Assembly (NCBI RefSeq): GCF_004342225.1
Contig: NZ_SMAR01000004.1
Location: forward strand, 62,001-126,000
DNA length: 64,000 nucleotides
Direction of reading: 5' to 3'
Source: Martelella mediterranea
Lineage (GTDB): Bacteria; Pseudomonadota; Alphaproteobacteria; Rhizobiales; Rhizobiaceae
Notes under the pieces: generated by a model
Told to the model about the DNA's origin: nothing
What the model saw: only the letters and a program-made list of their open reading frames with translations
Databases searched by the model: none
In this document: positions 16,703-24,068 of the stretch, piece by piece
Layout of the letters: each line of letters begins with the position of its first letter
Numbering within the stretch: position 1 is the stretch's first letter
Translations under genes and position numbers: made by a program

Positions 16703-17299
16703 ATGAAAAGAACCATCCACCTACACGGCGACCTCGCAGGCCAGTTCGAACCGTTCTATCGGCTTGATGTTGCCAGTGCGGGCGAGGCCGGAGAGGCGCT
16801 TGCATCTGTTGTGCCGGGCTTCCGGCAGTATGTGGCGGAACGCAATTTCCGTGTGCTGCGTGGCGATCCGGAAACCGGCATGGCGCTGGGTCCGGAAGAT
16901 CTTGGCTTTCAGCTCGGGCATGCCGATCTGCATATCGTGCCGGTGGTGGCAGGCGCTGGCAATCGCGGGCTGGGCAAGATCATTGCCGGTGTGTTCCTGA
17001 TCGGCGCGGCCTTCTTCATGCCTGCCTCACTGGCCGGTGCTGGCTTTCTGGGAACGACGGTCGGCGGTGCGATGAAGGGGCTTGGCATGGCGCTCGCCAT
17101 GGGCGGTCTCGGGCAGATGCTGTCACCGGCCCCCAAAGTCGCTGACAGCAGCAATGAAGATCAGGCGTCTTATCTGTTTAACGGCGGGGCCAATGTGACG
17201 ACGGAAGGCGGCCCCGTGCCGCTGGTCTATGGCCGTTCCTTCCGCGTTTCGCCGGTGCTGATCGCCGCGGGCCTTTCCACCGAAGATATCGCAATCTGA
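16703..17299 (+). CDS. Phage tail assembly protein I-like
   Basis: A 198-residue homologue of lambda gpI. Residues 1-85 form the ubiquitin-like part (KRTIHLHGDLAGQF onward), then a Gly/Ala-rich hydrophobic region at about 90-145 (GLGKIIAGVFLIGAAFFMPA), and a C-terminal GGPVPLVYGRSFRVSPVLIAAG strand common to I homologues. It helps assemble the tail tip with K and J. ATG 16703 is the conserved start. An in-frame ATG 30 bases earlier lies inside the hicAB operator region. Confidence 0.85.
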   Translation: MKRTIHLHGDLAGQFEPFYRLDVASAGEAGEALASVVPGFRQYVAERNFRVLRGDPETGMALGPEDLGFQLGHADLHIVPVVAGAGNRGLGKIIAGVFLIGAAFFMPASLAGAGFLGTTVGGAMKGLGMALAMGGLGQMLSPAPKVADSSNEDQASYLFNGGANVTTEGGPVPLVYGRSFRVSPVLIAAGLSTEDIAI

Positions 17300-17318
17300 G
17301 CTTCAGGCAGAACACATT

Positions 17319-20300
17319 ATGCAACATATGCGAATTTCCGGTCACGGCGGTGGCGGGAAGGGCGGCAAAAGCGGTGGCTCCGGTGGATACAACGAGGCCC
17401 CGAACACGCTGCGTTCAAAACAAACCATGCGGCTTTTGTTTCTGGTCAGCGAAGGCGTGACCGGTGGGCTGAAGGATGGCGCGAAGTCGATCTTCTTTGA
17501 CGATGTGCCGGTCCAAAACCCGGACGGCTCGTTTAATTTTGAGGGCGGTACGTTCGAAACCCGCAACGGCTTTCCCGATCAGGCCGCCTTGTCCGGGTTT
17601 CCGGCTGTCGAGAATGAACAGGGCGTTGGTGTTGAGATCAAACAGGATCTGTCGGCCACGCGGGCCATCACCAATCTGGCGGCAACGGCAGTGCGTGTCT
17701 CTATTCAGGTGCCGCAGCTGATCTATACCGATCCCGATAATGGCAATGTCAAAGAGAACTCGGTTGATATCGCCATTGACCGGCGCTCAGAGGCAGGCAC
17801 ATGGCGCGAAGTGCGCCGGGATACGATCTCAGGCAAATGCACCTCGCCTTATGTCCGGGCTTACCGGATCCCGCTTGAAGAGGCCGGGCCGTGGTATATC
17901 CGGGTGCGTCGGCTTTCCGAAGATGCCAATGGCACAACGTCGAATAACCAGACTTACTGGTCATCCTATACGGTGATTGAAGATTACCGGCTGACTTATC
18001 CGGACAGTGCGGTTCTGGGTGTCACGCTGGATGCGGCTGAGTTTGGCGGCAATGCGATCCCGACCGTTTCTGTTGACTGGTCCGGCATCGAAATTGAAGT
18101 GCCGTCGAACTATGATCCTGAGACACGGGCCTATGCCGGTGTCTGGGATGGCACATTCAAGCGAGCCGTCACCGATAATCCGGCATGGATCTTTTATGAT
18201 CTCGTGGTCAATGATCGCTATGGCCTCGGCCAGTATGTCGATATCGGGCAGGTGTCGAAATGGGCGCTTTATACGATTGCGCAGTATTGCGATGCACTGG
18301 TCGATGATGGCTTTGGCGGGAAAGAGCCGCGCTATACGTTCAACGGCGCGATTACCTCGCGCGATGAGGCGATCAATGTCCTGACGGCCTTTGCCGGTGT
18401 GTTCCGGGGCATGGTCTACTGGGGCACGGGGGCGGTCACTGCGGTTTGCGACAAGCCTGCCGATCCGGTGAAACTGGTGTCTCAGGCCAACGTTGTTGAC
18501 GGCACATTTTCGTATCAGGGATCGGCGCTCTCGGCCCGCCACACGCAGGTGCTCGTACGCTGGTTCGATCCTGAGAACAACTATAAACCCGCCATTGAAG
18601 TGGTCGAGGATCCGGATGCTGTTGCACGGTATGGATCACGCCAGACAGAGATCCAGGCGATTGGCTGTTGCTCACGCGGTCAGGCGCATCGTTACGGCGC
18701 ATGGCTGCTGGATACCGAACAGCACTCAACCGAAGTCGTGACCTATCGTGCGGGGCTGGACCATGCTGACGTTGCGCCGGGTGACGTGGTTCTGGTGGCT
18801 GATCCGTCCTATGCCGGTGTGCGTTATGGCGGGCGGATCAAGGCCGTTTCCGATGAACTCACGGCGGTAACGGTCGATGCAGCGGTCACGCTCAATGACG
18901 GCGAAACCTACACGCTGACAGTCGTCATGCCGGATGGCGTGCTTGCAGACAGGCCCGTTACAAACGGGGCCGGGGAAACGGATGAGCTGATACTGTCGGA
19001 AGCCTTGCCGGATCAGCCAGTGGCCGGTGCGATGTGGATCCTGACAGGCTCGGATGCTGCACCGCGTCCCTTCCGGGTGTTGTCGATCACGGAAAACGAC
19101 AAGCATCAGTTCGATGTCTCGGCGCTGATCTATGACGAAACCAAATGGGCAAGGGTGGAAGAGGGGCTGATCCTCGAACCGCCATCGTTTTCCACCTATC
19201 CGACCGGGCCGCTTCTGGCTCCATCGCATATCACGGTGGAAGAATATCTCTATCTGGCCGGTGGCGTGTCGGTGCGCGGCGCGGTCACAATCGGCTGGTC
19301 TGCCCCGAATGATACACGGGCAACGCTTTACGAGGTGGAATATCGCGAACAGGGCGGGATCTGGCTGCCGGTCGGTTCCACGACAAGCGTTTCGATTGAT
19401 CTGCAGGATCTCGATCCCGGTGTTTACAGCTTCCGGGTTCGTTCCGTTTTTACCGCGCTCAATCAGCGGTCAAAATGGACAGTGCTTGAAGCGGTCTATC
19501 TGTCGAGTGTCCTGTCACCACCGGGCAATGTCGAACGCTTCAATATTGCGGTGATCGGGGATATGGCGACACTGACATGGTCGCCGGTCGATGCCCTCAA
19601 CCTGTCGCATTATGTGATCCGCTATTCGCCGGAGCTGACGGGCGTGACGTGGCGCTCGTCCGGTGCCCAGCTCGATCATGTCGATGCAACAAGCGTGCAG
19701 ATCCCGACACGGCCCGGCACCTACCTGGTCAAGGCGGTGACACGGCAGGGTGTGGAAAGCCCGTCTGCCACCTTCATTCAGACCACGGTCGGGGCAACGC
19801 CGACAAATGCAATCGAGCGCTTCATCGAGCAACCGGCATGGTCCGGGACACTGGACAATTGCTTTGCCGGTGAACCGGGCCTGCGGCTCGCCAATGCCGG
19901 AGACGATATCTACACCGTGGTTGAGGCCGGAACCTATGTCTCGGCCCGCACCATCGATCTTGGCTCGGTCTTCACTTCAAGGATCACGCCGGTTTTGTCT
20001 GTCTACGGGCAGGAACTGGATGAGACGATGGATAAATGGCCGCTGCTGATCAATCTCGATGGCATGGTCGGGGCGGATCCGTCGAAGTGGAATGCGGTGA
20101 TGGAAATCCGCACCACGGATGAAGATCCGGACGCCTCAGAAGCCGTCTGGACAGACTGGCATGAGGCGGCGACCGGCGATGTGGCGGCGCGGGCCTATCA
20201 GGTGCGGCTGCAGCTCTCATCGATCGATGAGAACATCACGCCGATTGTCGCGCGGGCTGAACTGACGGTGGATATGCCCGACCGGATTTTAAGCGGCAAC

Positions 20301-20525
20301 AATATCGTTGTTCCGGTTGCCGGAAAGCGGATCGGCTTTGATCCGCCCTATTACGGGCTGACCGGCGTCTCGATCTCGGCGCAGGGGCTTCGCTTCGGCG
20401 ACTTTTATGAAATCGCAAACAAGGATGAGAGCGGCTTTGACATCGTGTTCAAAGATCAGTCCGGCACGCCGGTTGAACGCTCGTTTGACTATGTCGCCGT
20501 TGGCTACGGAAAGGTGCATGCATGA
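17319..20525 (+). CDS. Tail tip / host specificity protein J-like
   Basis: A 1068-residue central tail-tip protein. The Gly-rich opening (GHGGGGKGGKSGGSGGYNEAP) followed by NTLRSKQTMRLLFLVSEG is typical of lambda J homologues. Fibronectin III-like beta modules appear around residues 640-830 (VTIGWSAPNDTRATLYEVEY; MATLTWSPVDALNLSHYVIR). The C-terminal part likely contacts the receptor or fibre. J homologues form the trimeric hub that recognises the host and opens for DNA passage. It overlaps the fibre gene by four bases. Confidence 0.92.
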   Translation: MQHMRISGHGGGGKGGKSGGSGGYNEAPNTLRSKQTMRLLFLVSEGVTGGLKDGAKSIFFDDVPVQNPDGSFNFEGGTFETRNGFPDQAALSGFPAVENEQGVGVEIKQDLSATRAITNLAATAVRVSIQVPQLIYTDPDNGNVKENSVDIAIDRRSEAGTWREVRRDTISGKCTSPYVRAYRIPLEEAGPWYIRVRRLSEDANGTTSNNQTYWSSYTVIEDYRLTYPDSAVLGVTLDAAEFGGNAIPTVSVDWSGIEIEVPSNYDPETRAYAGVWDGTFKRAVTDNPAWIFYDLVVNDRYGLGQYVDIGQVSKWALYTIAQYCDALVDDGFGGKEPRYTFNGAITSRDEAINVLTAFAGVFRGMVYWGTGAVTAVCDKPADPVKLVSQANVVDGTFSYQGSALSARHTQVLVRWFDPENNYKPAIEVVEDPDAVARYGSRQTEIQAIGCCSRGQAHRYGAWLLDTEQHSTEVVTYRAGLDHADVAPGDVVLVADPSYAGVRYGGRIKAVSDELTAVTVDAAVTLNDGETYTLTVVMPDGVLADRPVTNGAGETDELILSEALPDQPVAGAMWILTGSDAAPRPFRVLSITENDKHQFDVSALIYDETKWARVEEGLILEPPSFSTYPTGPLLAPSHITVEEYLYLAGGVSVRGAVTIGWSAPNDTRATLYEVEYREQGGIWLPVGSTTSVSIDLQDLDPGVYSFRVRSVFTALNQRSKWTVLEAVYLSSVLSPPGNVERFNIAVIGDMATLTWSPVDALNLSHYVIRYSPELTGVTWRSSGAQLDHVDATSVQIPTRPGTYLVKAVTRQGVESPSATFIQTTVGATPTNAIERFIEQPAWSGTLDNCFAGEPGLRLANAGDDIYTVVEAGTYVSARTIDLGSVFTSRITPVLSVYGQELDETMDKWPLLINLDGMVGADPSKWNAVMEIRTTDEDPDASEAVWTDWHEAATGDVAARAYQVRLQLSSIDENITPIVARAELTVDMPDRILSGNNIVVPVAGKRIGFDPPYYGLTGVSISAQGLRFGDFYEIANKDESGFDIVFKDQSGTPVERSFDYVAVGYGKVHA

Positions 20526-21376
20526 CGCAATATGAGAATGTGACGATTGATCCGACCGTCACCAATGGCTCGCAGCTTGCGGCCAATATCAACAGCTGGC
20601 GCAAGGCCGCGCTGACACTGCACAGCGGTGTTGAGCGGCCATCCTATGCCAGTGCGGGCACGATGTGGATCAGCACGGCGTCCAGCCCATGGAAGCTTTG
20701 CGTCTATGATGGCACGGATGATGTCGTGATCGGCGAACTCAAACCGGACAGCCATGATTTTGTCAGCGCCGGTGGCACCGAATACACCAATGACCTGATG
20801 GCTTCAGGCGATGCCGCAGAGGCGCGGGACAAGCTGGGGGCTGTTTCGAAGTCCGGTGATGTGATGACCGGCTGGCTCAAGGTCGAGTTCGATAGTCCGA
20901 ACCTTGCTGAGCTGAAATCGACGGGGGCCACAGATGCCCGGCTGAAAATGTGCAGCGACAATGGCGGTAACAGCTATGTCGAGTTCGGTCAGCGGCACAA
21001 CGGCGATGCCTATATCTGGTCACGTGGCAAAAGCTACAATTTTAGAAGCGATGGTTATTTGACCAATGGTTCATGGCAGATCGCCGCCGACGGAAATATC
21101 AATGGCTCCATCTGGGGAAACTGGGGCAGTAATTGGGCCTACACCGCTATCGGCAACCGCATTGAAGACCGTGCGGCGGCGCACGCGAATAACAAGGCAC
21201 CGAAAGGTGCGCGCATCCAGCACGATTCCGGCACTTATGACATTGGCGGCTGCGACATCGGCTATGGCGACTACACAGTCGACTGCGCCGGAAGTCAGGC
21301 CCTGACAGGACTTCAATGCTTCAGTGGGCGCAACCAGTGGCTCCGGCTTCGTGCAAAATATCTGAGGAATTACTGA
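20522..21376 (+). CDS. Phage tail fibre-like protein
   Basis: A 284-residue protein following J. The N-terminus (QYENVTIDPTVTNGSQLAA then NINSWRKAALTLHSG) resembles fibre attachment domains, and the middle has the short collagen-like fibre motif VSKSGDVMTGWLKVE seen in tail fibre stalks. The Gly/Asn/Ser-rich C-terminus is beta-structured and ends with a basic RLRAKYLRNY. It is likely a receptor-binding fibre. No separate chaperone is obvious unless the next gene serves that role. Confidence 0.75.
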   Translation: MTQYENVTIDPTVTNGSQLAANINSWRKAALTLHSGVERPSYASAGTMWISTASSPWKLCVYDGTDDVVIGELKPDSHDFVSAGGTEYTNDLMASGDAAEARDKLGAVSKSGDVMTGWLKVEFDSPNLAELKSTGATDARLKMCSDNGGNSYVEFGQRHNGDAYIWSRGKSYNFRSDGYLTNGSWQIAADGNINGSIWGNWGSNWAYTAIGNRIEDRAAAHANNKAPKGARIQHDSGTYDIGGCDIGYGDYTVDCAGSQALTGLQCFSGRNQWLRLRAKYLRNY

Positions 21377-22017
21377 TGGACGATACGATTTCCCCTGACA
21401 GCTCTAACGCGCTCAATCCCGACCTCGACCGTGATGCGCTGGAACACCTGCTTTCGCTTGAATATCCGGACCTGAAACCGGGCCGTGATTTTCTGACCGG
21501 ACATCTGGAAAAGCGCTCCGGCGGGCGTCTCGGCTCGGCAGTGATCCTTGAATGGAACGTTGAAGCGGATTTCCCATCGCCGGATGATCTGCATGCCTTA
21601 CTCGATCAGCACCGGGATGCTGTCGCAGTGTTTGTTGAAGGCCGCGAGAACAGAATGTTGCGGAACGCCGTCGATGCTGAACGTGACCGGCGCATTGCAG
21701 ATGGTTTCGTGTTCGAAGGCGTTACGTATCAGTCCCGCCCCAGCGATATCGACAAGATCTCGCGCTGGGCCGCGTCAGCCCGGTCCGTGATTGAAGCCGG
21801 AGCGGTTGCCGGTGACTATCGCTGGCACGGTCAGAACTATGACTTTGCATGGATTGCGGCTGATAACACCACGCACAAGCTCGATGCACAGGCCATGGTC
21901 GCACTCGGCGAGACGGTTCTGGCGCATGAACAGGCGCATATTCTGGCAGCCCGGCAGATCAAGGATATGGATCCGATCCCTGCCGATTACGCACATGACA
22001 GCTACTGGCCGGACTGA
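21376..22017 (+). CDS. DUF4376-domain protein, possible fibre assembly factor
   Basis: A 213-residue protein whose C-terminal half (VDAERDRRIADGFVFEGVTY onward, with WAASARSVIEAGA and MVALGETVLAHEQAHILAAR) fits the DUF4376 domain found in proteins next to tail fibres. The acidic N-terminal half is variable. Such proteins are often annotated as fibre-associated or chaperone-like, without proven function. ATG 21376 overlaps the fibre stop as TGATG and follows GAGGAAT, so the shorter start is preferred. Confidence 0.75.
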   Translation: MDDTISPDSSNALNPDLDRDALEHLLSLEYPDLKPGRDFLTGHLEKRSGGRLGSAVILEWNVEADFPSPDDLHALLDQHRDAVAVFVEGRENRMLRNAVDAERDRRIADGFVFEGVTYQSRPSDIDKISRWAASARSVIEAGAVAGDYRWHGQNYDFAWIAADNTTHKLDAQAMVALGETVLAHEQAHILAARQIKDMDPIPADYAHDSYWPD

Positions 22018-22049
22018 CCGGCGCTAAAACTCCACAAGGAAAATCGACT

Positions 22050-23000
22050 ATGCCAATCACCACGGTATCCAGCCGGGGGCGTGCTTTCGTGCGCCTTCAT
22101 GAAGGCAATCCGCTGACCGCCTATCTCGATCCCACCGGCACGCCGACCATCGGGACGGGCTTCACCATGCGCTCTCCCTATTGCCGGGCGGAATTTGCAA
22201 AGCTCGGCATCAAAAAGCTCGTTCCCGGCAAAACGAAGATCACCGCCGAACAGTCTGATCAGATCCTGCGCACGGTGATCGATAACGGCTACAGCAAAGA
22301 GGTCGTTGCACATTCGCCGGGTAACCGGACGCAATACCAGATGGATGCTGCCACAAGCGCGGCATTTAACCTCGGCGGTCGTGTGGTCAGTAAATGGCAG
22401 TTCGGCAAGCTCTGGCGGACAGGGCGGCTGAAACAGGCTGCCGATTACCTGGCCGTGCATTACAACACCTCAAAAGGGCGCAAGCTGCCGGGGCTGGTCC
22501 GACGACGCAAGGAAGAGGCGTTGTTGTTCGAAAAGGGCATCTATACCGGTATCGATATGGCCGTGGATGCGCCTGAAGGTGTACCGCGCGCCGAAACAGA
22601 TCAGAAGCCCGTAACCGGCGATCCGGTCGTGGCCGATGTTCAGACCATGCTGAAAAAGCGCGGTTTTGATCCCGGTGCAATCGACGGCTGGTTCGGCAAG
22701 AATACCCGAAAAGCCGTGCTGGCCTATCAGATGGCGCATCCGCATCTTCAAAACGATGGGATCATCGGCCCGGCGACGATTGCCCAGTTGCGTAGGGATA
22801 TGATGGCGCTCAAAGATGCTGCTGCAAAGTCCGGCCTGTCGGCGGCTGCCTCCGGTGCTGCTGCATGGACGGCAGGCCTGCCGGTTGGCTGGATTGTGGT
22901 CGGTGTCATCATCTGTGCCACTCTCTGGTTCGCATGGCGTTATCGCGATGTGATCGCACGGCGGATCAACACCATCATCGGGCATGAGGTGGGCGTATGA
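22050..23000 (+). CDS. Endolysin: T4-type lysozyme with peptidoglycan-binding and membrane segment
   Basis: A 316-residue phage lysozyme. The T4-like catalytic triad is intact: E18, D27 and T33, in RLHEGNPLTAYLDPTGTPT (spacings 9 and 6 as in T4 lysozyme). Residues 1-165 are the muramidase, 205-270 a peptidoglycan-binding domain (VVADVQTMLKKRGFDPGAID then GWFGKNTRKAVLAYQ), and 288-312 a hydrophobic helix (GWIVVGVIICATLWFAWRY) followed by basic residues. The C-terminal membrane segment is unusual for an endolysin. It overlaps the holin-like gene by four bases. Confidence 0.92.
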   Translation: MPITTVSSRGRAFVRLHEGNPLTAYLDPTGTPTIGTGFTMRSPYCRAEFAKLGIKKLVPGKTKITAEQSDQILRTVIDNGYSKEVVAHSPGNRTQYQMDAATSAAFNLGGRVVSKWQFGKLWRTGRLKQAADYLAVHYNTSKGRKLPGLVRRRKEEALLFEKGIYTGIDMAVDAPEGVPRAETDQKPVTGDPVVADVQTMLKKRGFDPGAIDGWFGKNTRKAVLAYQMAHPHLQNDGIIGPATIAQLRRDMMALKDAAAKSGLSAAASGAAAWTAGLPVGWIVVGVIICATLWFAWRYRDVIARRINTIIGHEVGV

Positions 23001-23410
23001 TCACCACGATCATCAAATGGCTGGCAAAGCTTGGCGCGGGCGGCATTGTCGACCGCGCCATGACGCTGATCGATAAGCGGGCTGAACAGGAAACCGACCG
23101 GGAGAAGATCAAGGCAGATCTGACAGCGGAATATTACCGGCAGGTGATCGAAGAAACCCGCATCATGGCGGATTACAACAAGGCCAAACTGTCATTTCCT
23201 TGGTTCTGGCTGTTTGCCAGCCTGTTCCTGTTTCCGCTGGCGCTCTGGTGGGCGGCTGTCATCCTCGACAGCGTCTTTCACTTCCCGTGGACGATTGCGG
23301 ATCTGCCCACGCCTCAGATGCAGGCATGGGCGGGGAATATGATCCAGTGGGTGTTTTATGTCGGCTCCGGCGTGGCGGGGCTGAAAACCGTTCTGAAGGC
23401 AGAGAAATGA
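22997..23410 (+). CDS. Holin-like membrane protein
   Basis: A 137-residue protein in the lysis cassette. A charged helical N-terminal half (DKRAEQETDREKIKADLTAE) is followed by two or three hydrophobic segments: FPWFWLFASLFLFPLALWW, AAVILDSVFHFPW and MIQWVFYVGSGVAGLKTVL. Size, membrane topology and its place between the endolysin and another small membrane protein fit a holin, which forms lesions that release the endolysin. I do not recognise a named holin family. AUGA overlaps link it to both neighbours. Confidence 0.7.
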   Translation: MITTIIKWLAKLGAGGIVDRAMTLIDKRAEQETDREKIKADLTAEYYRQVIEETRIMADYNKAKLSFPWFWLFASLFLFPLALWWAAVILDSVFHFPWTIADLPTPQMQAWAGNMIQWVFYVGSGVAGLKTVLKAEK

Positions 23411-23730
23411 CCGTTGAAATCGCACGTCAGCTCGGAGAGGTTCAGGGCAAGCTTGATGCCCTGATCCGCAAGGTGGATGACAACCGCACCAGCCATGATG
23501 AAATCCACGAACGCCTGAACACGGTCGAACACCAGAATGAAAAGCTGATCAGCGAAAACAAAGAGCTTTCCGAACGCCTGACGGAAACCGAAACCTTTGT
23601 TGCCGATGTTCAGAAGATCAAACAGATCGGTCGGGGCTATATCCTCGGCGCGGCCATGGCTGGCACCGGCTTCGGTGTCTGGCTCTCAGACGGGATCCTG
23701 CTGCTGATCAGGGCGGTGAAGGGTGGGTGA
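23407..23730 (+). CDS. Small coiled-coil membrane protein of the lysis cassette (DUF1515-like)
   Basis: A 107-residue protein with a coiled coil at about residues 5-78 (IARQLGEVQGKLDALIRKVD and HQNEKLISENKELSERL) and a C-terminal membrane segment (GYILGAAMAGTGFGVWLSDG then ILLLIRAV). It resembles the DUF1515 proteins of rhizobial prophages, though I am not certain of the family. It may be an antiholin, spanin-like or second holin component. ATG 23407 overlaps the previous stop as ATGA. It is the last gene in the phage's + strand operon. Confidence 0.65.
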   Translation: MTVEIARQLGEVQGKLDALIRKVDDNRTSHDEIHERLNTVEHQNEKLISENKELSERLTETETFVADVQKIKQIGRGYILGAAMAGTGFGVWLSDGILLLIRAVKGG

Positions 23731-24068
23731 TGATTGGCTTTGCACCTTGCCGAAACCGTGATTTCTCGCAGAGATAAGCTGATGACTGCATCGCGCCGCC
23801 ATCTCGGTCATAAAGCCTGAGAAAATTCTACTTCTAAAGCCCATTATTTTTCGGGAGGGACTACCGTATGGCGGAACCCCGGCGAAACTTCGGGTGTCCC
23901 TAAAGGCGATGCAGAAGGCTTACAAAGTGAAGGCCAGTGATGAGGCGAGCATAGTTCGGGCGCAGCGCCTGCTTTAGCTCCACTGCAATTCAAGGCGACT
24001 ATTTGGCTTGCTTTTTTCTTGCAATTCAGCCGCTGAGATTGTGAAGTCGCCGCATTCAGGGGGACCGC
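23731..24068. other. Intergenic gap between prophage lysis genes and cargo
   Basis: 338 bases without a convincing gene. It contains a GC-rich self-complementary patch around 23873-23903 (CCCCGGCGAAACTTCGGG) and two copies of TGCAATTCA near 23982 and 24034 flanking a T-rich stretch. No clean promoter or terminator was found. The phage operon must end here or in the next gene. Confidence 0.5.

Noticed and set aside
23731-24068. Prophage right end directly after the lysis genes
   Set aside because: No tRNA-like or repeated sequence was found here; the site at 31.1 kb is the better candidate, though an earlier boundary is not excluded.
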